Below the pieces are notes generated by a model. That model was not told the DNA's origin. It made no database searches and was given only the letters and a program-made list of their open reading frames with translations. 40,879 nucleotides of DNA from Chloroflexota bacterium. GTDB taxonomy: Bacteria; Chloroflexota; Dehalococcoidia; Dehalococcoidales; RBG-16-60-22. Where the stretch lies: the NCBI GenBank assembly GCA_016190695.1, contig JACPQC010000007.1, positions 1 through 40,879 on the forward strand. The letters are read 5' to 3'. Positions 15,679 through 25,508 of this stretch are shown here, piece after piece. Made by a program: the position numbers and the translations under genes. Each line of letters starts with the position of its first letter. The stretch's first letter is position 1.

Positions 15679-16113
15679 GTGCCTACTGTAAATCAATTGG
15701 TGCGGAAAGGCCGGGAAGCGGCGACAAAGAAGTCCAAAACGCCGGCGCTGCGTTTCACCTATAATGCCCTGAAGAACAGGGTGGTCATGGGCAAGGGATC
15801 ACCACAGAAGCGGGGCGTCTGTGTCCAGGTGAAGACCACCACGCCGAAGAAACCGAACTCGGCGCTGCGGAAGATCGCCAGGGTGCGTTTGAGCAATGGC
15901 ATGGAAGTGACCGCCTACATACCTGGCGAGGGACATGAACTGCAGGAGCATTCAGTAGTGCTCATCCGGGGTGGCCGCGTCAAGGACCTGCCCGGTGTGC
16001 GCTATCACATCGTGCGTGGCGCCCTGGACACCACCGGCGTGGCCAACCGCCGCCAGGGACGCAGCAAGTATGGGGCCAAACTGGCTAAGGAGAAAGCCGG
16101 AAAGGGTAAATAG
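15679..16113 (+). CDS. rpsL: 30S ribosomal protein S12
   Basis: S12 sits at the decoding centre of the small subunit. The 144-residue protein begins at GTG 15679 ([11 protein letters not shown]), with TAGGAG upstream; an upstream in-frame extension is not conserved and is rejected. The decoding loop [11 protein letters not shown], including the lysine changed in streptomycin-resistant mutants, is intact. Compared with E. coli (124 residues) it has an insertion around [17 protein letters not shown] before PQKRGVC, and a longer basic C-terminus. It is the first gene of the fused str-S10-spc-alpha cluster. Confidence 0.97.
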   Translation: MPTVNQLVRKGREAATKKSKTPALRFTYNALKNRVVMGKGSPQKRGVCVQVKTTTPKKPNSALRKIARVRLSNGMEVTAYIPGEGHELQEHSVVLIRGGRVKDLPGVRYHIVRGALDTTGVANRRQGRSKYGAKLAKEKAGKGK

Positions 16114-16122
16114 GAGCTATTT

Positions 16123-16593
16123 ATGGCAAGGCGTGCTCGGGCTGTAATAAGAGAAATAATGCCGGACCCCAAGTTCAACAGCGTAACGGTGAGCCGGCTG
16201 ATAAACAAGATCATGATGAATGGCAAGAAAAGGACCGCCGAGCGGATCGTTTACGATGCCCTGGACCTGCTGCAGAAGCAGACCTCCAAGGACCCTCTGT
16301 TCGCGGTGGAGCAGGCGATCAAGAATGCCACGCCATTGCTTGAAGTCAAGCCGCGCCGCGTCGGCGGCGCTACCTACCAGGTGCCAATAGAGGTCCGGCC
16401 TGACCGGGCCATGGCCCTTTCACTGCGCTGGCTGATCAACTCGGCCCGCGCCCGGAAGGGCAGGGCAATGGCCGAGAGGCTGGCGATTGAGTTGACCGAG
16501 GCCTATCAGGGTCAGGGGGCGGCGGTTAAGAAGCGGGAGGATACCCACAAGATGGCCGAGGCCAACCGGGCCTTTGCACATTACAGATGGTGA
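16123..16593 (+). CDS. rpsG: 30S ribosomal protein S7
   Basis: This primary binder of the 3' domain of 16S rRNA nucleates assembly of the head of the small subunit and contacts tRNA at the exit site. It has 156 residues, the usual length, with the conserved [15 protein letters not shown] segment, [12 protein letters not shown], and a C-terminal [20 protein letters not shown]. It starts at ATG 16123, preceded by AGGAGC. The stop overlaps an upstream candidate start of fusA. Confidence 0.98.
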   Translation: MARRARAVIREIMPDPKFNSVTVSRLINKIMMNGKKRTAERIVYDALDLLQKQTSKDPLFAVEQAIKNATPLLEVKPRRVGGATYQVPIEVRPDRAMALSLRWLINSARARKGRAMAERLAIELTEAYQGQGAAVKKREDTHKMAEANRAFAHYRW

Positions 16594-16643
16594 GGTCTCC
16601 CATTACTACCGCTAACATCATTACAAAGAACGAAACTTCTAAA

Positions 16644-18740
16644 ATGAGTAATATGGAACGCAATTTTCCTTTAGAAAAAGTCAGGAATATCGGGATAATC
16701 GCCCACATCGATGCCGGCAAGACCACAGTCACCGAGAGAGTGCTTTTCTACACGGGCCGGACCTACAAGGTAGGCGAAGTGCATGAAGGCACTGCCGTCA
16801 TGGACTGGATGGAACAGGAGAGGGAGCGCGGCATCACCATAACAGCCGCAGCCACCACCTGCTACTGGCGCGAACACCGCATAAACATCATCGATACCCC
16901 GGGCCACGTGGACTTCACCGCCGAGGTGGAGCGCAGCCTGAGGGTGCTCGATGGCGGGGTGGTGGTATTTGACGCCGTCGCCGGAGTAGAGGCGCAATCC
17001 GAGACGGTGTGGCGACAGGCCAACCGCTACAAGGTGCCCCGTATCTGCTTCATCAACAAGATGGACCGGATAGGGGCCAATTTCAAGCGGACTATAAGCA
17101 TGATAGAGCAGCGGTTGCAGGGGGTGCCTCTGCCCGTCCAGCTTCCCCTGGGTGCGGAGGACACCTACCACGGCGTGATCGATATTCTGGAGAACAAGGC
17201 CTGGCATTTCGATGGGAAGGCGGAATCGAACCCCATCGAGATTCCAATTCCGGCGCCGGAACGCCAGGCAGTTGAAGAGGCGCGCCAGACCCTTGTCGCC
17301 AAAGTGGCTGAGGTGGATGACGAGATCATGGAGGCCTATATCGAAGGCCATGAAGTCTCAGCCATCCAGCTCAGAAAGGCCCTCAGACGGGTGGCCCTGG
17401 CCAACAAGGGAGTCCCGGTGCTTTGCGGCAGCGCGCTCAGGAACATGGGCGTCCAGTTCGTGCTCGATGCCGTTGTGGACTACCTGCCATCGCCACAGGA
17501 ACTGCCGCCAACAGAGGCCATCCATGTTAACACCGGCGAGGCAATTAGCTGCCCGCCCAGTGACGATGCCCCCTTTTCCGCGCTGGCTTTCAAAGTGGTC
17601 TCTGACCCCTTCGTGGGCCGGCTGGTCTATTTCCGGGTCTATTCGGGCCGGATGAAAGTGGGGGACCAGGTGCTCAATGCCACCAGGGGCAAGAAGGAAC
17701 GCATCGGCCGGCTGCTGCGGATGCACGCCAACCGCCGCGAAGAGATAGAAACGGTGGACACAGGGGAAATAGCGGCCACCCTCGGCCTCAAGAACACCCT
17801 GACCGGGGATACCCTTTGTGACCCCGCTCAGCCGATTCTGCTGGAGTCAATCCGCTTCCCGGAGCCGGTGGTCTCGGTATCCATCGAACCCAAGACCAGG
17901 GCCGACCAGGACAAGCTGGGCGAGGCCCTTCAAAAACTGACCGAAGAAGACCCCACCTTCAAGGTGCGGCATGACCCGGAAACAGGACAGACCATCATTT
18001 CAGGCATGGGGGAACTGCACCTGGAGGTGATAGTCAGCCGCCTGATCAGCGAGTTCAAGGTGGCTGCAAACGTGGGCCAGCCCCGGGTTGCTTACCGTGA
18101 GACCATCACCGCACCGGCAAAGGCCGAGGGGCGGTTCATCCGGCAAAGCGGCGGGCGCGGCCAGTACGGGCATGTCTGGCTGGAGACAGAGCCTCTGCCC
18201 CGCGGCAGCGGCGTACAGTTCCTGGACGTAATCAAGGGCGGCACCATTCCCAAGCAGTTCATCTCGGCGGTGCAAGCCGGCGTCATCGAAGCTGCCGAGG
18301 GCGGTGTGCTGGCCGGTTATCCGGTAGTTGACGTCAAGATTTCGCTTTTCGACGGCAGCTATCACGAGGTTGACTCTTCGGAGATGGCTTTCAAGATGGC
18401 CGGGTCCATCGGCTTCAAAGAAGTGGTAATGAAGGCCAAACCGGTGCTGCTTGAACCGATCATGAAGCTGGAGATACTCACCCCGGAGCAGTTCCTGGGG
18501 GACATCATCGGAGACCTCAACTCCAGGCGCGGCCAGATCCAGGCAGTTGACGCCCAGGGTGAGACCTTCGTCATCCGGAGCCTCATTCCCCTGGCCGAGG
18601 CCTTCGGCTATGCCACCAGGCTCCGGTCACTGACCCAGGGGCGGGCAACGCACTCGATGGAGTTCAGTCACTATCAAGAATTGCCAGCGGCGCTGGCGGA
18701 CCAGGTAGGCGAAAAAGCTGCAGGTAGAAGGCATGGCTAA
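16644..18740 (+). CDS. fusA: Elongation factor G
   Basis: EF-G is the GTPase that drives ribosomal translocation and, with RRF, recycling. It has about 698 residues. GTPase motifs are AHIDAGKTT (G1), DTPGHVDF (G3) and NKMD (G4), followed by domains II-V with the conserved [15 protein letters not shown] in domain IV. The start is uncertain. ATG 16587 overlaps the rpsG stop, while ATG 16644 and ATG 16653 lie closer to the conserved [13 protein letters not shown]. None has a strong ribosome site, and I chose 16644. tuf, often next, is absent. Confidence 0.96.
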   Translation: MSNMERNFPLEKVRNIGIIAHIDAGKTTVTERVLFYTGRTYKVGEVHEGTAVMDWMEQERERGITITAAATTCYWREHRINIIDTPGHVDFTAEVERSLRVLDGGVVVFDAVAGVEAQSETVWRQANRYKVPRICFINKMDRIGANFKRTISMIEQRLQGVPLPVQLPLGAEDTYHGVIDILENKAWHFDGKAESNPIEIPIPAPERQAVEEARQTLVAKVAEVDDEIMEAYIEGHEVSAIQLRKALRRVALANKGVPVLCGSALRNMGVQFVLDAVVDYLPSPQELPPTEAIHVNTGEAISCPPSDDAPFSALAFKVVSDPFVGRLVYFRVYSGRMKVGDQVLNATRGKKERIGRLLRMHANRREEIETVDTGEIAATLGLKNTLTGDTLCDPAQPILLESIRFPEPVVSVSIEPKTRADQDKLGEALQKLTEEDPTFKVRHDPETGQTIISGMGELHLEVIVSRLISEFKVAANVGQPRVAYRETITAPAKAEGRFIRQSGGRGQYGHVWLETEPLPRGSGVQFLDVIKGGTIPKQFISAVQAGVIEAAEGGVLAGYPVVDVKISLFDGSYHEVDSSEMAFKMAGSIGFKEVVMKAKPVLLEPIMKLEILTPEQFLGDIIGDLNSRRGQIQAVDAQGETFVIRSLIPLAEAFGYATRLRSLTQGRATHSMEFSHYQELPAALADQVGEKAAGRRHG

Positions 18741-19041
18741 ACAAAAAATAAGAATTAAGCTCAAGGGGTTCGATTACAGGATAGTAGACCAATCTGCAGC
18801 ACAGATCGTGGAGGCAGTGGAACGCACCGGGGCGGTGGTAGTAGGACCGGTGCCGCTGCCCACCAGGATCCGGAAGCTCAGCGTTATCCGCTCGCCCTTC
18901 ATCGATAAGGACTCGCAGGAGCAGTTCGAGATCAGGACACATAAACGCCTCATCGATATCGTTGAAACGACTTCCAAGACCATTGACGCCCTGACCAAGC
19001 TGAATTTGCCTTCGGGCGTGGAAATAGATATTAAGTTATAA
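18733..19041 (+). CDS. rpsJ: 30S ribosomal protein S10
   Basis: S10 is a head protein of the small subunit and also pairs with NusB/NusG in antitermination. It has 102 residues, the typical length, with [18 protein letters not shown] at the start, the loop GPVPLPTRI and the RTHKRLIDI segment. Its ATG overlaps the fusA end by eight bases, so translation is probably coupled. It directly follows fusA because tuf is missing from this cluster. Confidence 0.98.
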   Translation: MAKQKIRIKLKGFDYRIVDQSAAQIVEAVERTGAVVVGPVPLPTRIRKLSVIRSPFIDKDSQEQFEIRTHKRLIDIVETTSKTIDALTKLNLPSGVEIDIKL

Positions 19042-19053
19042 GGACTTGGCCTC

Positions 19054-19677
19054 ATGATTCAGGCGATAATCGGCAAGAAACTGGGGATGACCCAGATATA
19101 CCGGGAAAACGGCAACATAGAAGCGGTAACCGCTATCGAAGCCGGGCCATGCTCCGTGACACAGGTGAAGACCAGCGCCAGCGACGGCTACAGCGCGGTC
19201 CAGCTTGGTTTCGGGCAGGCCAAGAAACTGAAGTCGCCGGAGCGCGGCCACCTCAAGGGACTGGGACAGCTCCGGTACCTGCGCGAGGTCCGCGTTGACG
19301 ACACACAGGACATCGAAGTGGGGCAGAAGATAGACGCGGGACTGTTCCAGGCTGGAGAGATAGTGGATGTTATCGGAATATCAAAAGGCAAGGGCTTTGC
19401 CGGCGGGGTGAAACGGCACCACTTCCGCGGCGGGCCGAAGACCCACGGCCAGTCTGACCGGCACCGCGCCCCCGGCTCGGTGGGCGCCACCACCACACCA
19501 GGCCGCGTGCTGAAAGGCCTGCGCATGGCGGGACACATGGGCGACCGGCGAGTCACCGTGCGCCGCCTGGAAGTGCTCAGAGCCGAGCCTGAGCGCAACC
19601 TGCTCCTTATCAAGGGGGCGGTGCCCGGAGGCAAGAACGGGCTGGTACTGATTAGAAAATCGCCGAGGAGGAAGTAG
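19054..19677 (+). CDS. rplC: 50S ribosomal protein L3
   Basis: L3 is one of the first proteins to bind 23S rRNA, and its long loop reaches the peptidyl-transferase centre. The 207-residue protein has an N-terminal IIGKKLGMTQIY strand and the central loop GGPKTHGQSDRHRAPGSVGA with the glutamine that is methylated in some bacteria. It ends in the AG dinucleotide shared with the rplD start. Confidence 0.98.
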   Translation: MIQAIIGKKLGMTQIYRENGNIEAVTAIEAGPCSVTQVKTSASDGYSAVQLGFGQAKKLKSPERGHLKGLGQLRYLREVRVDDTQDIEVGQKIDAGLFQAGEIVDVIGISKGKGFAGGVKRHHFRGGPKTHGQSDRHRAPGSVGATTTPGRVLKGLRMAGHMGDRRVTVRRLEVLRAEPERNLLLIKGAVPGGKNGLVLIRKSPRRK

Positions 19678-20333
19678 TGGAAATCCCGGTCTACAACCTT
19701 GACGGCGAAATTACCAGGCATATCTCGGTAAGCGAGCAGCTATTTGGCGTCCCGGTAAACGAGGGGGTAATACACCAGGCTATGGTCAGGCAACTGGCCA
19801 ACGCCCGCCAGGGGACGGCCTCCACCAAGACCCGGAGCGAGGTATCCGGCAGCTCGCGCAAGCTCTACCGGCAGAAGGGCACGGGATCCGCCCGGGCCGG
19901 AAACAGGCGTTCCCCGATACGGCGCGGCGGCGGCGTTATCTTCGGCCCCAAGCCCAGGGATTACCGTCTGGACATGCCCAGGAAGATGAGACGCCTGGCA
20001 TTGAGATCAGCCCTTTCGGCCAAGGTGGGTGACGGCGAGCTGAAGATAGTGGAGGAACTGAACTTCGACTTGCCGGAAACCAAGCGCATGGCCCGGGTAC
20101 TGGAGGCAATGGGCGCGGAGCGCTCAGCCCTGATAGTCACCGGCGAGCCGGAAGCAAATGTCATTAAATCGGCCCGTAACCTGAGCGGCACCAAGACGCT
20201 GCCGGCCAGCCTGCTGAACGTTCTTGACGTCGTGTCCTATAAGACATTGCTGATGACCGAGTCCGCCGTGCGCAAGGCAGAACAACTATGGGGCCAGATC
20301 CCGGCAGGAGAGGAAGACCATGCATCTGTATGA
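19677..20333 (+). CDS. rplD: 50S ribosomal protein L4
   Basis: L4 lines the exit tunnel and, in E. coli, represses the S10 operon. The 218-residue protein has the extended tunnel loop (STKTRSEVSGSSRKLYRQKG, then RRGGGVIFGPKPRDY) and a globular C-terminal part. It begins with GTG 19677, which shares one base with the rplC TAG stop (TAGTG), with GAGGAGG just upstream. Its end overlaps rplW by 14 bases. Confidence 0.98.
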   Translation: MEIPVYNLDGEITRHISVSEQLFGVPVNEGVIHQAMVRQLANARQGTASTKTRSEVSGSSRKLYRQKGTGSARAGNRRSPIRRGGGVIFGPKPRDYRLDMPRKMRRLALRSALSAKVGDGELKIVEELNFDLPETKRMARVLEAMGAERSALIVTGEPEANVIKSARNLSGTKTLPASLLNVLDVVSYKTLLMTESAVRKAEQLWGQIPAGEEDHASV

Positions 20334-20604
20334 GGTCTTGCGCCGCCCGTTGATAACTGAAAAAGGCACCACCCTTCAGCAGCAAGGCAAGTATCTCTTT
20401 GAGGTAGCTGAGGGTGCCAACAAAACAATGATAAAAGAGGCCGTGGAAAAGTCATTCAAGGTCAAGGTTAACGCGGTCAACGTGATCAACATCCCCAGCC
20501 AGAGCCGGCGGATGGGCAGGCGGATAATACAGACCCCGGCCTGGAAGAAGGCCGTGGTTACCCTCCGGCCCGGGGATAAGATCGAGTTCTTTGAAGGCGT
20601 GTAA
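20320..20604 (+). CDS. rplW: 50S ribosomal protein L23
   Basis: L23 lies beside the tunnel exit and docks trigger factor and SRP. It has 94 residues, with VLRRPLITEKGT near the start, the FEVAEGANKTMIKEAVEKSF segment and a basic extended loop (SRRMGRRI). The ATG is inside the end of rplD, with GGAGAGGAAG upstream. Confidence 0.97.
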   Translation: MHLYEVLRRPLITEKGTTLQQQGKYLFEVAEGANKTMIKEAVEKSFKVKVNAVNVINIPSQSRRMGRRIIQTPAWKKAVVTLRPGDKIEFFEGV

Positions 20605-20616
20605 AGGGGGCACTCA

Positions 20617-21441
20617 GTGGCACTGAAGGTATACCGTCCAACCTCGCCGGGCAGGCGGAGCATGAGCAGCTCTACCTTTGAAGAGATAACCAAGGTAGAG
20701 CCGGAGAAATCCTTGCTCAGTCCGCTCAAGAAGCAGGCTGGGCGCAATAGCCGGGGCAAAATAACCGTGCGACACCGGGGCGGTGGGGCCAAGCGGCAAT
20801 ACCGCCTTATCGATTTCAAGCGGGACAAGATCGGCGTGCCCGGCCGGGTCAAGGCCATTGAATATGACCCCAACCGGTCGGCGCGGATCGCCCTGATCTA
20901 TTACCTTGACGGTGAAAAGCGCTATATCCTGGCGCCCGACGGGCTTTCTGTGGGCGATACCATCACCGCCGGTCCCACTGCTGAACTGAGACCGGGCAAT
21001 GCCCTGCCGCTGAGAATGCTCCCCTCCGGCACCATGATACATAACATCGAGCTGCAGAAGGGCCGGGGAGGGCAAATAGTACGCAGCGCCGGCGGCGCCG
21101 CCCAGCTAATGGTAAAAGAGGGAGAACAGGCGTTGCTCAGGCTGCCTTCGGGGGAGCTTAGGCGGGTGGGCATCGACTGCATGGCCACCATAGGGCAGGT
21201 GGGCAATGCCGACCACCAGAACATAACCCTGGGCAAGGCCGGCCGCAGCCGGTGGAAGGGACGGCGGCCCACAGTGAGAGGCTCTGCCATGACCCCGCGC
21301 GACCATCCGCACGGTGGCGGTGAGGGCAGGTCGCCCATAGGTATGCCCGGCCCCAAGACGCCCTGGGGCAAGCCTGCCCTCGGCTACAAGACGCGCAAAC
21401 CAAAGGCGTCAGACAGGCTGATAGTCAAACGCAGGAAATAG
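20617..21441 (+). CDS. rplB: 50S ribosomal protein L2
   Basis: L2 is a core protein needed for subunit association and peptidyl-transferase assembly. It has 274 residues, the normal length, with [13 protein letters not shown] in the first half and the near-universal [18 protein letters not shown] loop containing the conserved histidine. The start is GTG 20617, with AAAGGGGG upstream. Confidence 0.98.
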   Translation: MALKVYRPTSPGRRSMSSSTFEEITKVEPEKSLLSPLKKQAGRNSRGKITVRHRGGGAKRQYRLIDFKRDKIGVPGRVKAIEYDPNRSARIALIYYLDGEKRYILAPDGLSVGDTITAGPTAELRPGNALPLRMLPSGTMIHNIELQKGRGGQIVRSAGGAAQLMVKEGEQALLRLPSGELRRVGIDCMATIGQVGNADHQNITLGKAGRSRWKGRRPTVRGSAMTPRDHPHGGGEGRSPIGMPGPKTPWGKPALGYKTRKPKASDRLIVKRRK

Positions 21442-21456
21442 GTGTAGAGGGGAATT

Positions 21457-21744
21457 ATGTCAAGGTCGACCAAGAAAGGGCCAGCTATTAATGACAAGCT
21501 GATGAAGAAGGTGGATGCGGTGATCCGCTCCGGCCAGAAATCAGTGATAAAGACCTGGGCCCGCGCCTCCACCATAGTGCCCCAGATGGTAGGGCTTACC
21601 ATCGGCGTGCACGATGGCAGGAGACATATGCCCGTCTACATCACCGAAAACATGGTCGGGCACAAGCTGGGTGAGTTCGCCCCGACGCGGACATTCAGGG
21701 GACACGTCTCCAGGTCTGAAAGGGCCCAGGCAAAAAAGAAGTAA
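21457..21744 (+). CDS. rpsS: 50S-head-contacting 30S ribosomal protein S19
   Basis: S19 sits in the head of the small subunit with S13 and contacts the A-site region. The 95-residue protein has SRSTKKGP at the start, the central [20 protein letters not shown] and [13 protein letters not shown]. The ATG at 21457 is preceded by AGAGGGGAATT. Order and spacing are standard for the S10 operon. Confidence 0.97.
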   Translation: MSRSTKKGPAINDKLMKKVDAVIRSGQKSVIKTWARASTIVPQMVGLTIGVHDGRRHMPVYITENMVGHKLGEFAPTRTFRGHVSRSERAQAKKK

Positions 21745-21762
21745 GGGATAGCGGGCAGTAAA

Positions 21763-22101
21763 GTGGAAGTAAGAGCAATAGCCATAAACACGGGCATATC
21801 CGCCCGCAAGATACGCCCACTGGTGGACATGGTGCGCGGAAAGAAAGTGGCCGATGCGCTGACCTTGCTAAAGTTCACGCCGACGCCCAAGGCCGGCGTT
21901 GTCGCCAAGGTGGTCAAATCGGCGGCGGCCAATGCCGAGAACAACTTTCAAATGCTGCCGGAGAACCTCAAGATAGTCAGCATCTCGGCGGACGAGTCCT
22001 GGACTATGAAGAGGCAGCGTCCGCGCTCCCGGGGACGGGCCTCGCCAATTTTGAAACGGTCCAGCCGCGTCACGGTGGTCGTCGCGGAAGAGGAGGGTTA
22101 G
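21763..22101 (+). CDS. rplV: 50S ribosomal protein L22
   Basis: L22 reaches into the exit tunnel opposite L4; changes in its loop give macrolide resistance. It has 112 residues, with ISARKIRPLVDMVRGKKV, the KSAAANAENNF segment and the tunnel hairpin MKRQRPRSRGRASPILKRSS. It starts at GTG 21763. Its TAG stop abuts the rpsC TTG start with no gap. Confidence 0.97.
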   Translation: MEVRAIAINTGISARKIRPLVDMVRGKKVADALTLLKFTPTPKAGVVAKVVKSAAANAENNFQMLPENLKIVSISADESWTMKRQRPRSRGRASPILKRSSRVTVVVAEEEG

Positions 22102-23106
22102 TTGGGGCACAAAGTTCATCCTATCGGTTTCAGGCTTGGAATCATAAAAGACTGGCAGGCGCGCTGGTATGCCGACGACAGCTACGCCGATTTCATCCTG
22201 GAAGATGTCAAGATACGCCGGGCGATAAGGGCCAAGTATTCGGAGGCCGCTATCTCCCTCATCGATATAGAACGCCAGGCCAAGGAAGTCACAATTACGC
22301 TGCACACCGCCCGCCCCGGTATTGTCATCGGCCGTGGGGGACAGCGCGTGGACGAGATGAGGCAGTACCTGGAGGGCATTACCGGCAAGCGCGTCCGCCT
22401 GAATGTCCAGGAGGTGCGACAGCCGGAGCTGGACGCCTACCTGGTGGCCAAGTCCATAGCCGAACAGATCGAACGGCGCGTCGCCTACCGCCGGGCCATG
22501 AAACAGGCCATCTTCCGGACAATGCAGGCCGGGGCCAAGGGAATAAGGATAAGCGCCGGCGGCAGGCTGGGGGATGCCGAGATCGCCCGCCGCCAGACCA
22601 TGCACCAGGGGCAGGTGCCCCTGCATACATTGAGGGCGGATATCGATTACGGTTTCGCCGAGGCCCACACCACCTTCGGCCGCATCGGCGTAAAGGCCTG
22701 GATATACAAGGGACAGGTGCTCCCTGAAGCCAGGAAAGTTGAAGCCGAGGAGGCTGCTGAGCAGACGGCACCGGAAGCAATCCCGGCACCGGCGGCGCAA
22801 GCGCCGGCAATCGCCACTGAAGAAAGAGCAGAGGCCAGGGCTGAAGCTGCGCCGGCAGTTGAAGAGAAATCCCCGGCAAAGCCCAGGCGCGCCAGGACAG
22901 CACCTCCGGCAGAAAGTGCTCAACCGGCTGCGGCTGAGGCCAGCCCGGCACCTGCCCAGGAAGGCGCGCCGGAAAAGCCCGCCCGGACCAGGACCAGGCG
23001 ACCCCGGGCCGCAGAGGAAGCCGGTGACATAAAAGAGGAAGGCGCCGCCACCGAGACCGCGGCGCCAGAGTCAGCCCAGAGCGAGGACGAGGATGCTACA
23101 ACCTAA
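22102..23106 (+). CDS. rpsC: 30S ribosomal protein S3 with long low-complexity C-terminal tail
   Basis: S3 lies at the mRNA entry site and has mRNA helicase function. Residues 1 to about 207 are a normal S3: [12 protein letters not shown], a KH domain with VIGRGG (76-81), then [12 protein letters not shown] and [13 protein letters not shown]. Residues 211-334 are an Ala/Pro/Glu-rich tail with basic Arg/Lys patches ([16 protein letters not shown]) and an acidic end (SEDEDATT). Typical S3 has roughly 210-230 residues, so this tail is unusually long. The start is TTG 22102, directly after the rplV stop, with GAGGAGGG upstream. The end overlaps rplP by 14 bases. Confidence 0.96.
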   Translation: MGHKVHPIGFRLGIIKDWQARWYADDSYADFILEDVKIRRAIRAKYSEAAISLIDIERQAKEVTITLHTARPGIVIGRGGQRVDEMRQYLEGITGKRVRLNVQEVRQPELDAYLVAKSIAEQIERRVAYRRAMKQAIFRTMQAGAKGIRISAGGRLGDAEIARRQTMHQGQVPLHTLRADIDYGFAEAHTTFGRIGVKAWIYKGQVLPEARKVEAEEAAEQTAPEAIPAPAAQAPAIATEERAEARAEAAPAVEEKSPAKPRRARTAPPAESAQPAAAEASPAPAQEGAPEKPARTRTRRPRAAEEAGDIKEEGAATETAAPESAQSEDEDATT

Positions 23107-23542
23107 GAGAGTCAAGTTTCGCCGGTGCCATCGCGGGCGACGCAAGGGCCAGGCCAACTCCGGCGCCACCATAGCCTTTGGCGACTACGGGCTGCAGGCG
23201 CTTGAGTCAGCCTGGATCACCGGGGAGCAGATCGAGGCGGCGCGGCGCGCTATTACCAGGTATATCCGCCGTGGCGGCAAGGTCTGGATCCGCATCTTCC
23301 CGGACAAGCCGATAACCAAGAAACCGGCCGAGACCCGCATGGGCGGCGGCAAAGGGCTTCCGGAACAATGGGTAGCCGTGGTCAAACGGGGCCGCGTCAT
23401 GTTTGAGATGGGCGGCGTTGCCGAGCAGGTGGCCAAGGAAGCCATCCGCCTGGCCTCGCACAAACTGCCCATAAAGACCAAGTTCGTGGTCAGGGAAGAT
23501 AGCGCGAAGGCCGCCGAGACCGAACCATCAGGAGGGGCCTAA
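23093..23542 (+). CDS. rplP: 50S ribosomal protein L16
   Basis: L16 organises the tRNA-binding side of the large subunit near the central protuberance. It has 149 residues, with [39 protein letters not shown] and [19 protein letters not shown] all conserved. It is slightly longer than the 136 of E. coli because of an acidic C-terminal extension. The ATG is within the rpsC tail. Confidence 0.98.
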   Translation: MLQPKRVKFRRCHRGRRKGQANSGATIAFGDYGLQALESAWITGEQIEAARRAITRYIRRGGKVWIRIFPDKPITKKPAETRMGGGKGLPEQWVAVVKRGRVMFEMGGVAEQVAKEAIRLASHKLPIKTKFVVREDSAKAAETEPSGGA

Positions 23543-23543
23543 A

Positions 23544-23741
23544 TTGAAGCTGGACGAATTCCGGGCGCTCAGCCCCAAAGAGCTGGCAAAGGAACTGGAG
23601 GAGGCCCACCAGGAACTGTTTAATCTTCGCTTCCGCCTGGCAACCAAGCAACTGGTCAACCACCGGGAGCCGGTACGCGTTAAGAAGAAGATTGCACGGC
23701 TGAACACATTAATCCGGGAAAAAGAGCTAGGCATAAGGTAG
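23544..23741 (+). CDS. rpmC: 50S ribosomal protein L29
   Basis: L29 is a small helical hairpin near the tunnel exit, next to L23. The 65-residue protein has [20 protein letters not shown] and [20 protein letters not shown]. It starts with TTG 23544, one base after the rplP stop, and has a strong AGGAGGGG ribosome site that compensates for the weak start codon. Confidence 0.95.
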   Translation: MKLDEFRALSPKELAKELEEAHQELFNLRFRLATKQLVNHREPVRVKKKIARLNTLIREKELGIR

Positions 23742-23752
23742 GCCAAAAGAAC

Positions 23753-24055
23753 ATGGAGCAGAAGCGCAAGACCAGAGTTGGCCATGTGGCCAGAAACAAG
23801 ATGAACAAGACCGTGGTCGTCGCTGTGGAATCCACCCGGCATCACCCGCTGTACAAGAAGACCATTCGCCGGATGGTCAAGTACAAGGCGCACGACGAGA
23901 CCAACGCCTGCCGGGAGGGAGACCTGGTGAAGATAGAAGAGACCCGCCCCCTTTCCAGGGACAAGCGATGGCGGGTAGCTGAGATACTCACCAAGGCCGG
24001 GATCATGGAAGCGAAGCCGAAAGAGATAGACCAGGCCGTGGGGACAGAGCAATGA
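23753..24055 (+). CDS. rpsQ: 30S ribosomal protein S17
   Basis: S17 is a primary 16S rRNA-binding OB-fold protein. It has 100 residues: [38 protein letters not shown] and the [13 protein letters not shown] strand. A C-terminal extension of about 15 residues follows the usual end. The stop overlaps rplN (ATGA). It is the last gene of the classical S10 operon, here continuous with spc. Confidence 0.97.
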   Translation: MEQKRKTRVGHVARNKMNKTVVVAVESTRHHPLYKKTIRRMVKYKAHDETNACREGDLVKIEETRPLSRDKRWRVAEILTKAGIMEAKPKEIDQAVGTEQ

Positions 24056-24420
24056 TCCAGACCTATACCAGACTCAAGGTTGCAGATAACACCGGCGCCA
24101 AAGAGCTAATGTGCATCAATGTCCTGGGCGGCACCCGCCGGAGATATGCCGGCGTGGGAGATATCATCGTCGCCTCGGTAAAGCGGGCCATGCCGGGGGG
24201 TATGTCCAAGAAGGGAGAGGTGGTCAAGGCAGTGGTAGTGCGCACCTCCAAGCCCTACCGGCGCCCTGACGGCTCATATATCAGGTTTGATGAAAATGCC
24301 GCGGTCATCCTCACCGAAAAGAACAACCCCAAGGGGACGCGAATATTCGGTCCGGTAGCCAGGGAATTGAGAGATAAGAACTTTACCAAGATCATCTCCC
24401 TGGCCCCGGAAGTACTGTGA
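24052..24420 (+). CDS. rplN: 50S ribosomal protein L14
   Basis: L14 forms intersubunit bridges with 16S rRNA and is the docking site of RsfS. It has 122 residues, the universal length, with [51 protein letters not shown] and [13 protein letters not shown]. The start overlaps the rpsQ stop by four bases. Confidence 0.98.
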   Translation: MIQTYTRLKVADNTGAKELMCINVLGGTRRRYAGVGDIIVASVKRAMPGGMSKKGEVVKAVVVRTSKPYRRPDGSYIRFDENAAVILTEKNNPKGTRIFGPVARELRDKNFTKIISLAPEVL

Positions 24421-24430
24421 GCCAGGAACT

Positions 24431-24742
24431 ATGAAGATCAGAAAAAATGATGACGTGCTGGTAATAGCCGGCAAGGACCGGGGTAAAAAAGGAAAGGTGC
24501 GCTTCGCCTACCCCAAGAAGGGGCGGATCATCGTTGAAGGCGTCAACTTCATCAAGAGGCACGCCAGGGCCAAGGCACAGGTAAGGCAGGCGGGCATCAT
24601 AGAACTGGAGGCGCCGATTCACGTGTCCAACGTTATGCTGATGTGCCCCAGGTGCAACCACCCCGCCCGCATCGGCTCCCGCTTCCTGGAAGACGGCAGG
24701 AAAGTGCGGTTTTGCCGCTCCTGCCAGGAGGTGGTGGACTAG
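24431..24742 (+). CDS. rplX: 50S ribosomal protein L24
   Basis: L24 initiates large-subunit assembly. The 103-residue protein has an N-terminal KOW motif (KIRKNDDVLVIAGKDRGKKG), then NFIKRHARAKA. Near the end are two CxxC pairs (CPRC and CRSC) that form the zinc-ribbon-like C-terminus seen in many L24 proteins. The rplE ATG follows its stop directly. Confidence 0.97.
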   Translation: MKIRKNDDVLVIAGKDRGKKGKVRFAYPKKGRIIVEGVNFIKRHARAKAQVRQAGIIELEAPIHVSNVMLMCPRCNHPARIGSRFLEDGRKVRFCRSCQEVVD

Positions 24743-25285
24743 ATGTCCGGGTTGAAGGAAAAGTACCGAAAAGAAGTAGTGCCCAGCCTGATGGAGCAAG
24801 GCCTGTATACCAATGTTATGCAGGTGCCCCGTCTCGAGAAGATAGTGCTGAACATCGGCGTGGGAGAGGCAATTCAAAACGCCAAGGCCCTGGAGTCCGC
24901 CGAGAAAGACCTGACCGCCATCGCCGGCCAGCACCCGGTGATAACCAGGGCCAAGAAGTCCATCGCCGCTTTCAGGCTGAGGGAGGGCATGGCTATCGGA
25001 CTGAAGGTGACGCTGCGGGGAGACCGGATGTATCACTTCTATGACAAACTGGTGAGCACCGTGTTGCCCCGCCTCCAGGAGTTCCAGGGTGTGCCGCCAG
25101 GCGCTTTTGACAGCCGCGGTAACTATACGCTGGGTCTCAAGGAGCAGATCGCCTTTCCCGAGATAGAATATGACAAGGTGGACAAGGTGCGGGGACTGGA
25201 GATAACCGTAGTGACCACGGCAAAGACAAAGGAAGAGGGCAAGCGCCTGCTGGAACTGTTAGGCATGCCTTTCTCCAAAGATTAG
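24743..25285 (+). CDS. rplE: 50S ribosomal protein L5
   Basis: L5 binds 5S rRNA and contacts the P-site tRNA and S13. It has 180 residues, the normal length, with [35 protein letters not shown], the P-site-loop segment [20 protein letters not shown] and [20 protein letters not shown]. It starts at ATG 24743, immediately after rplX. Confidence 0.98.
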   Translation: MSGLKEKYRKEVVPSLMEQGLYTNVMQVPRLEKIVLNIGVGEAIQNAKALESAEKDLTAIAGQHPVITRAKKSIAAFRLREGMAIGLKVTLRGDRMYHFYDKLVSTVLPRLQEFQGVPPGAFDSRGNYTLGLKEQIAFPEIEYDKVDKVRGLEITVVTTAKTKEEGKRLLELLGMPFSKD

Positions 25286-25297
25286 GTGGAGCAATAA

Positions 25298-25483
25298 ATG
25301 GCCAAAAAATCCAAAATAGCAAAATCCTTACGAGAACCCAAGTACCGGGTGCAGCAGCACCACAGGTGCCGGTTATGCGGGCGGCCACGGGCCTATATAC
25401 GGATGTTCGGGATATGCCGCATTTGTTTCCGCGGGCTGGCCCTGTCCGGGCAACTCCCAGGGGTAAGAAAATCAAGCTGGTAA
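25298..25483 (+). CDS. rpsN: 30S ribosomal protein S14, zinc-binding type
   Basis: S14 is in the head of the small subunit. The 61-residue short form carries four zinc cysteines in CRLC and CRIC, typical of the type-Z variant, followed by [18 protein letters not shown]. The zinc form implies no need for a zinc-free substitute, although a second copy elsewhere cannot be excluded. GGTGGAGC precedes the ATG. Confidence 0.97.
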   Translation: MAKKSKIAKSLREPKYRVQQHHRCRLCGRPRAYIRMFGICRICFRGLALSGQLPGVRKSSW

Positions 25484-25508
25484 AAAATAAATCGCCAAGG
25501 TATGGAAT

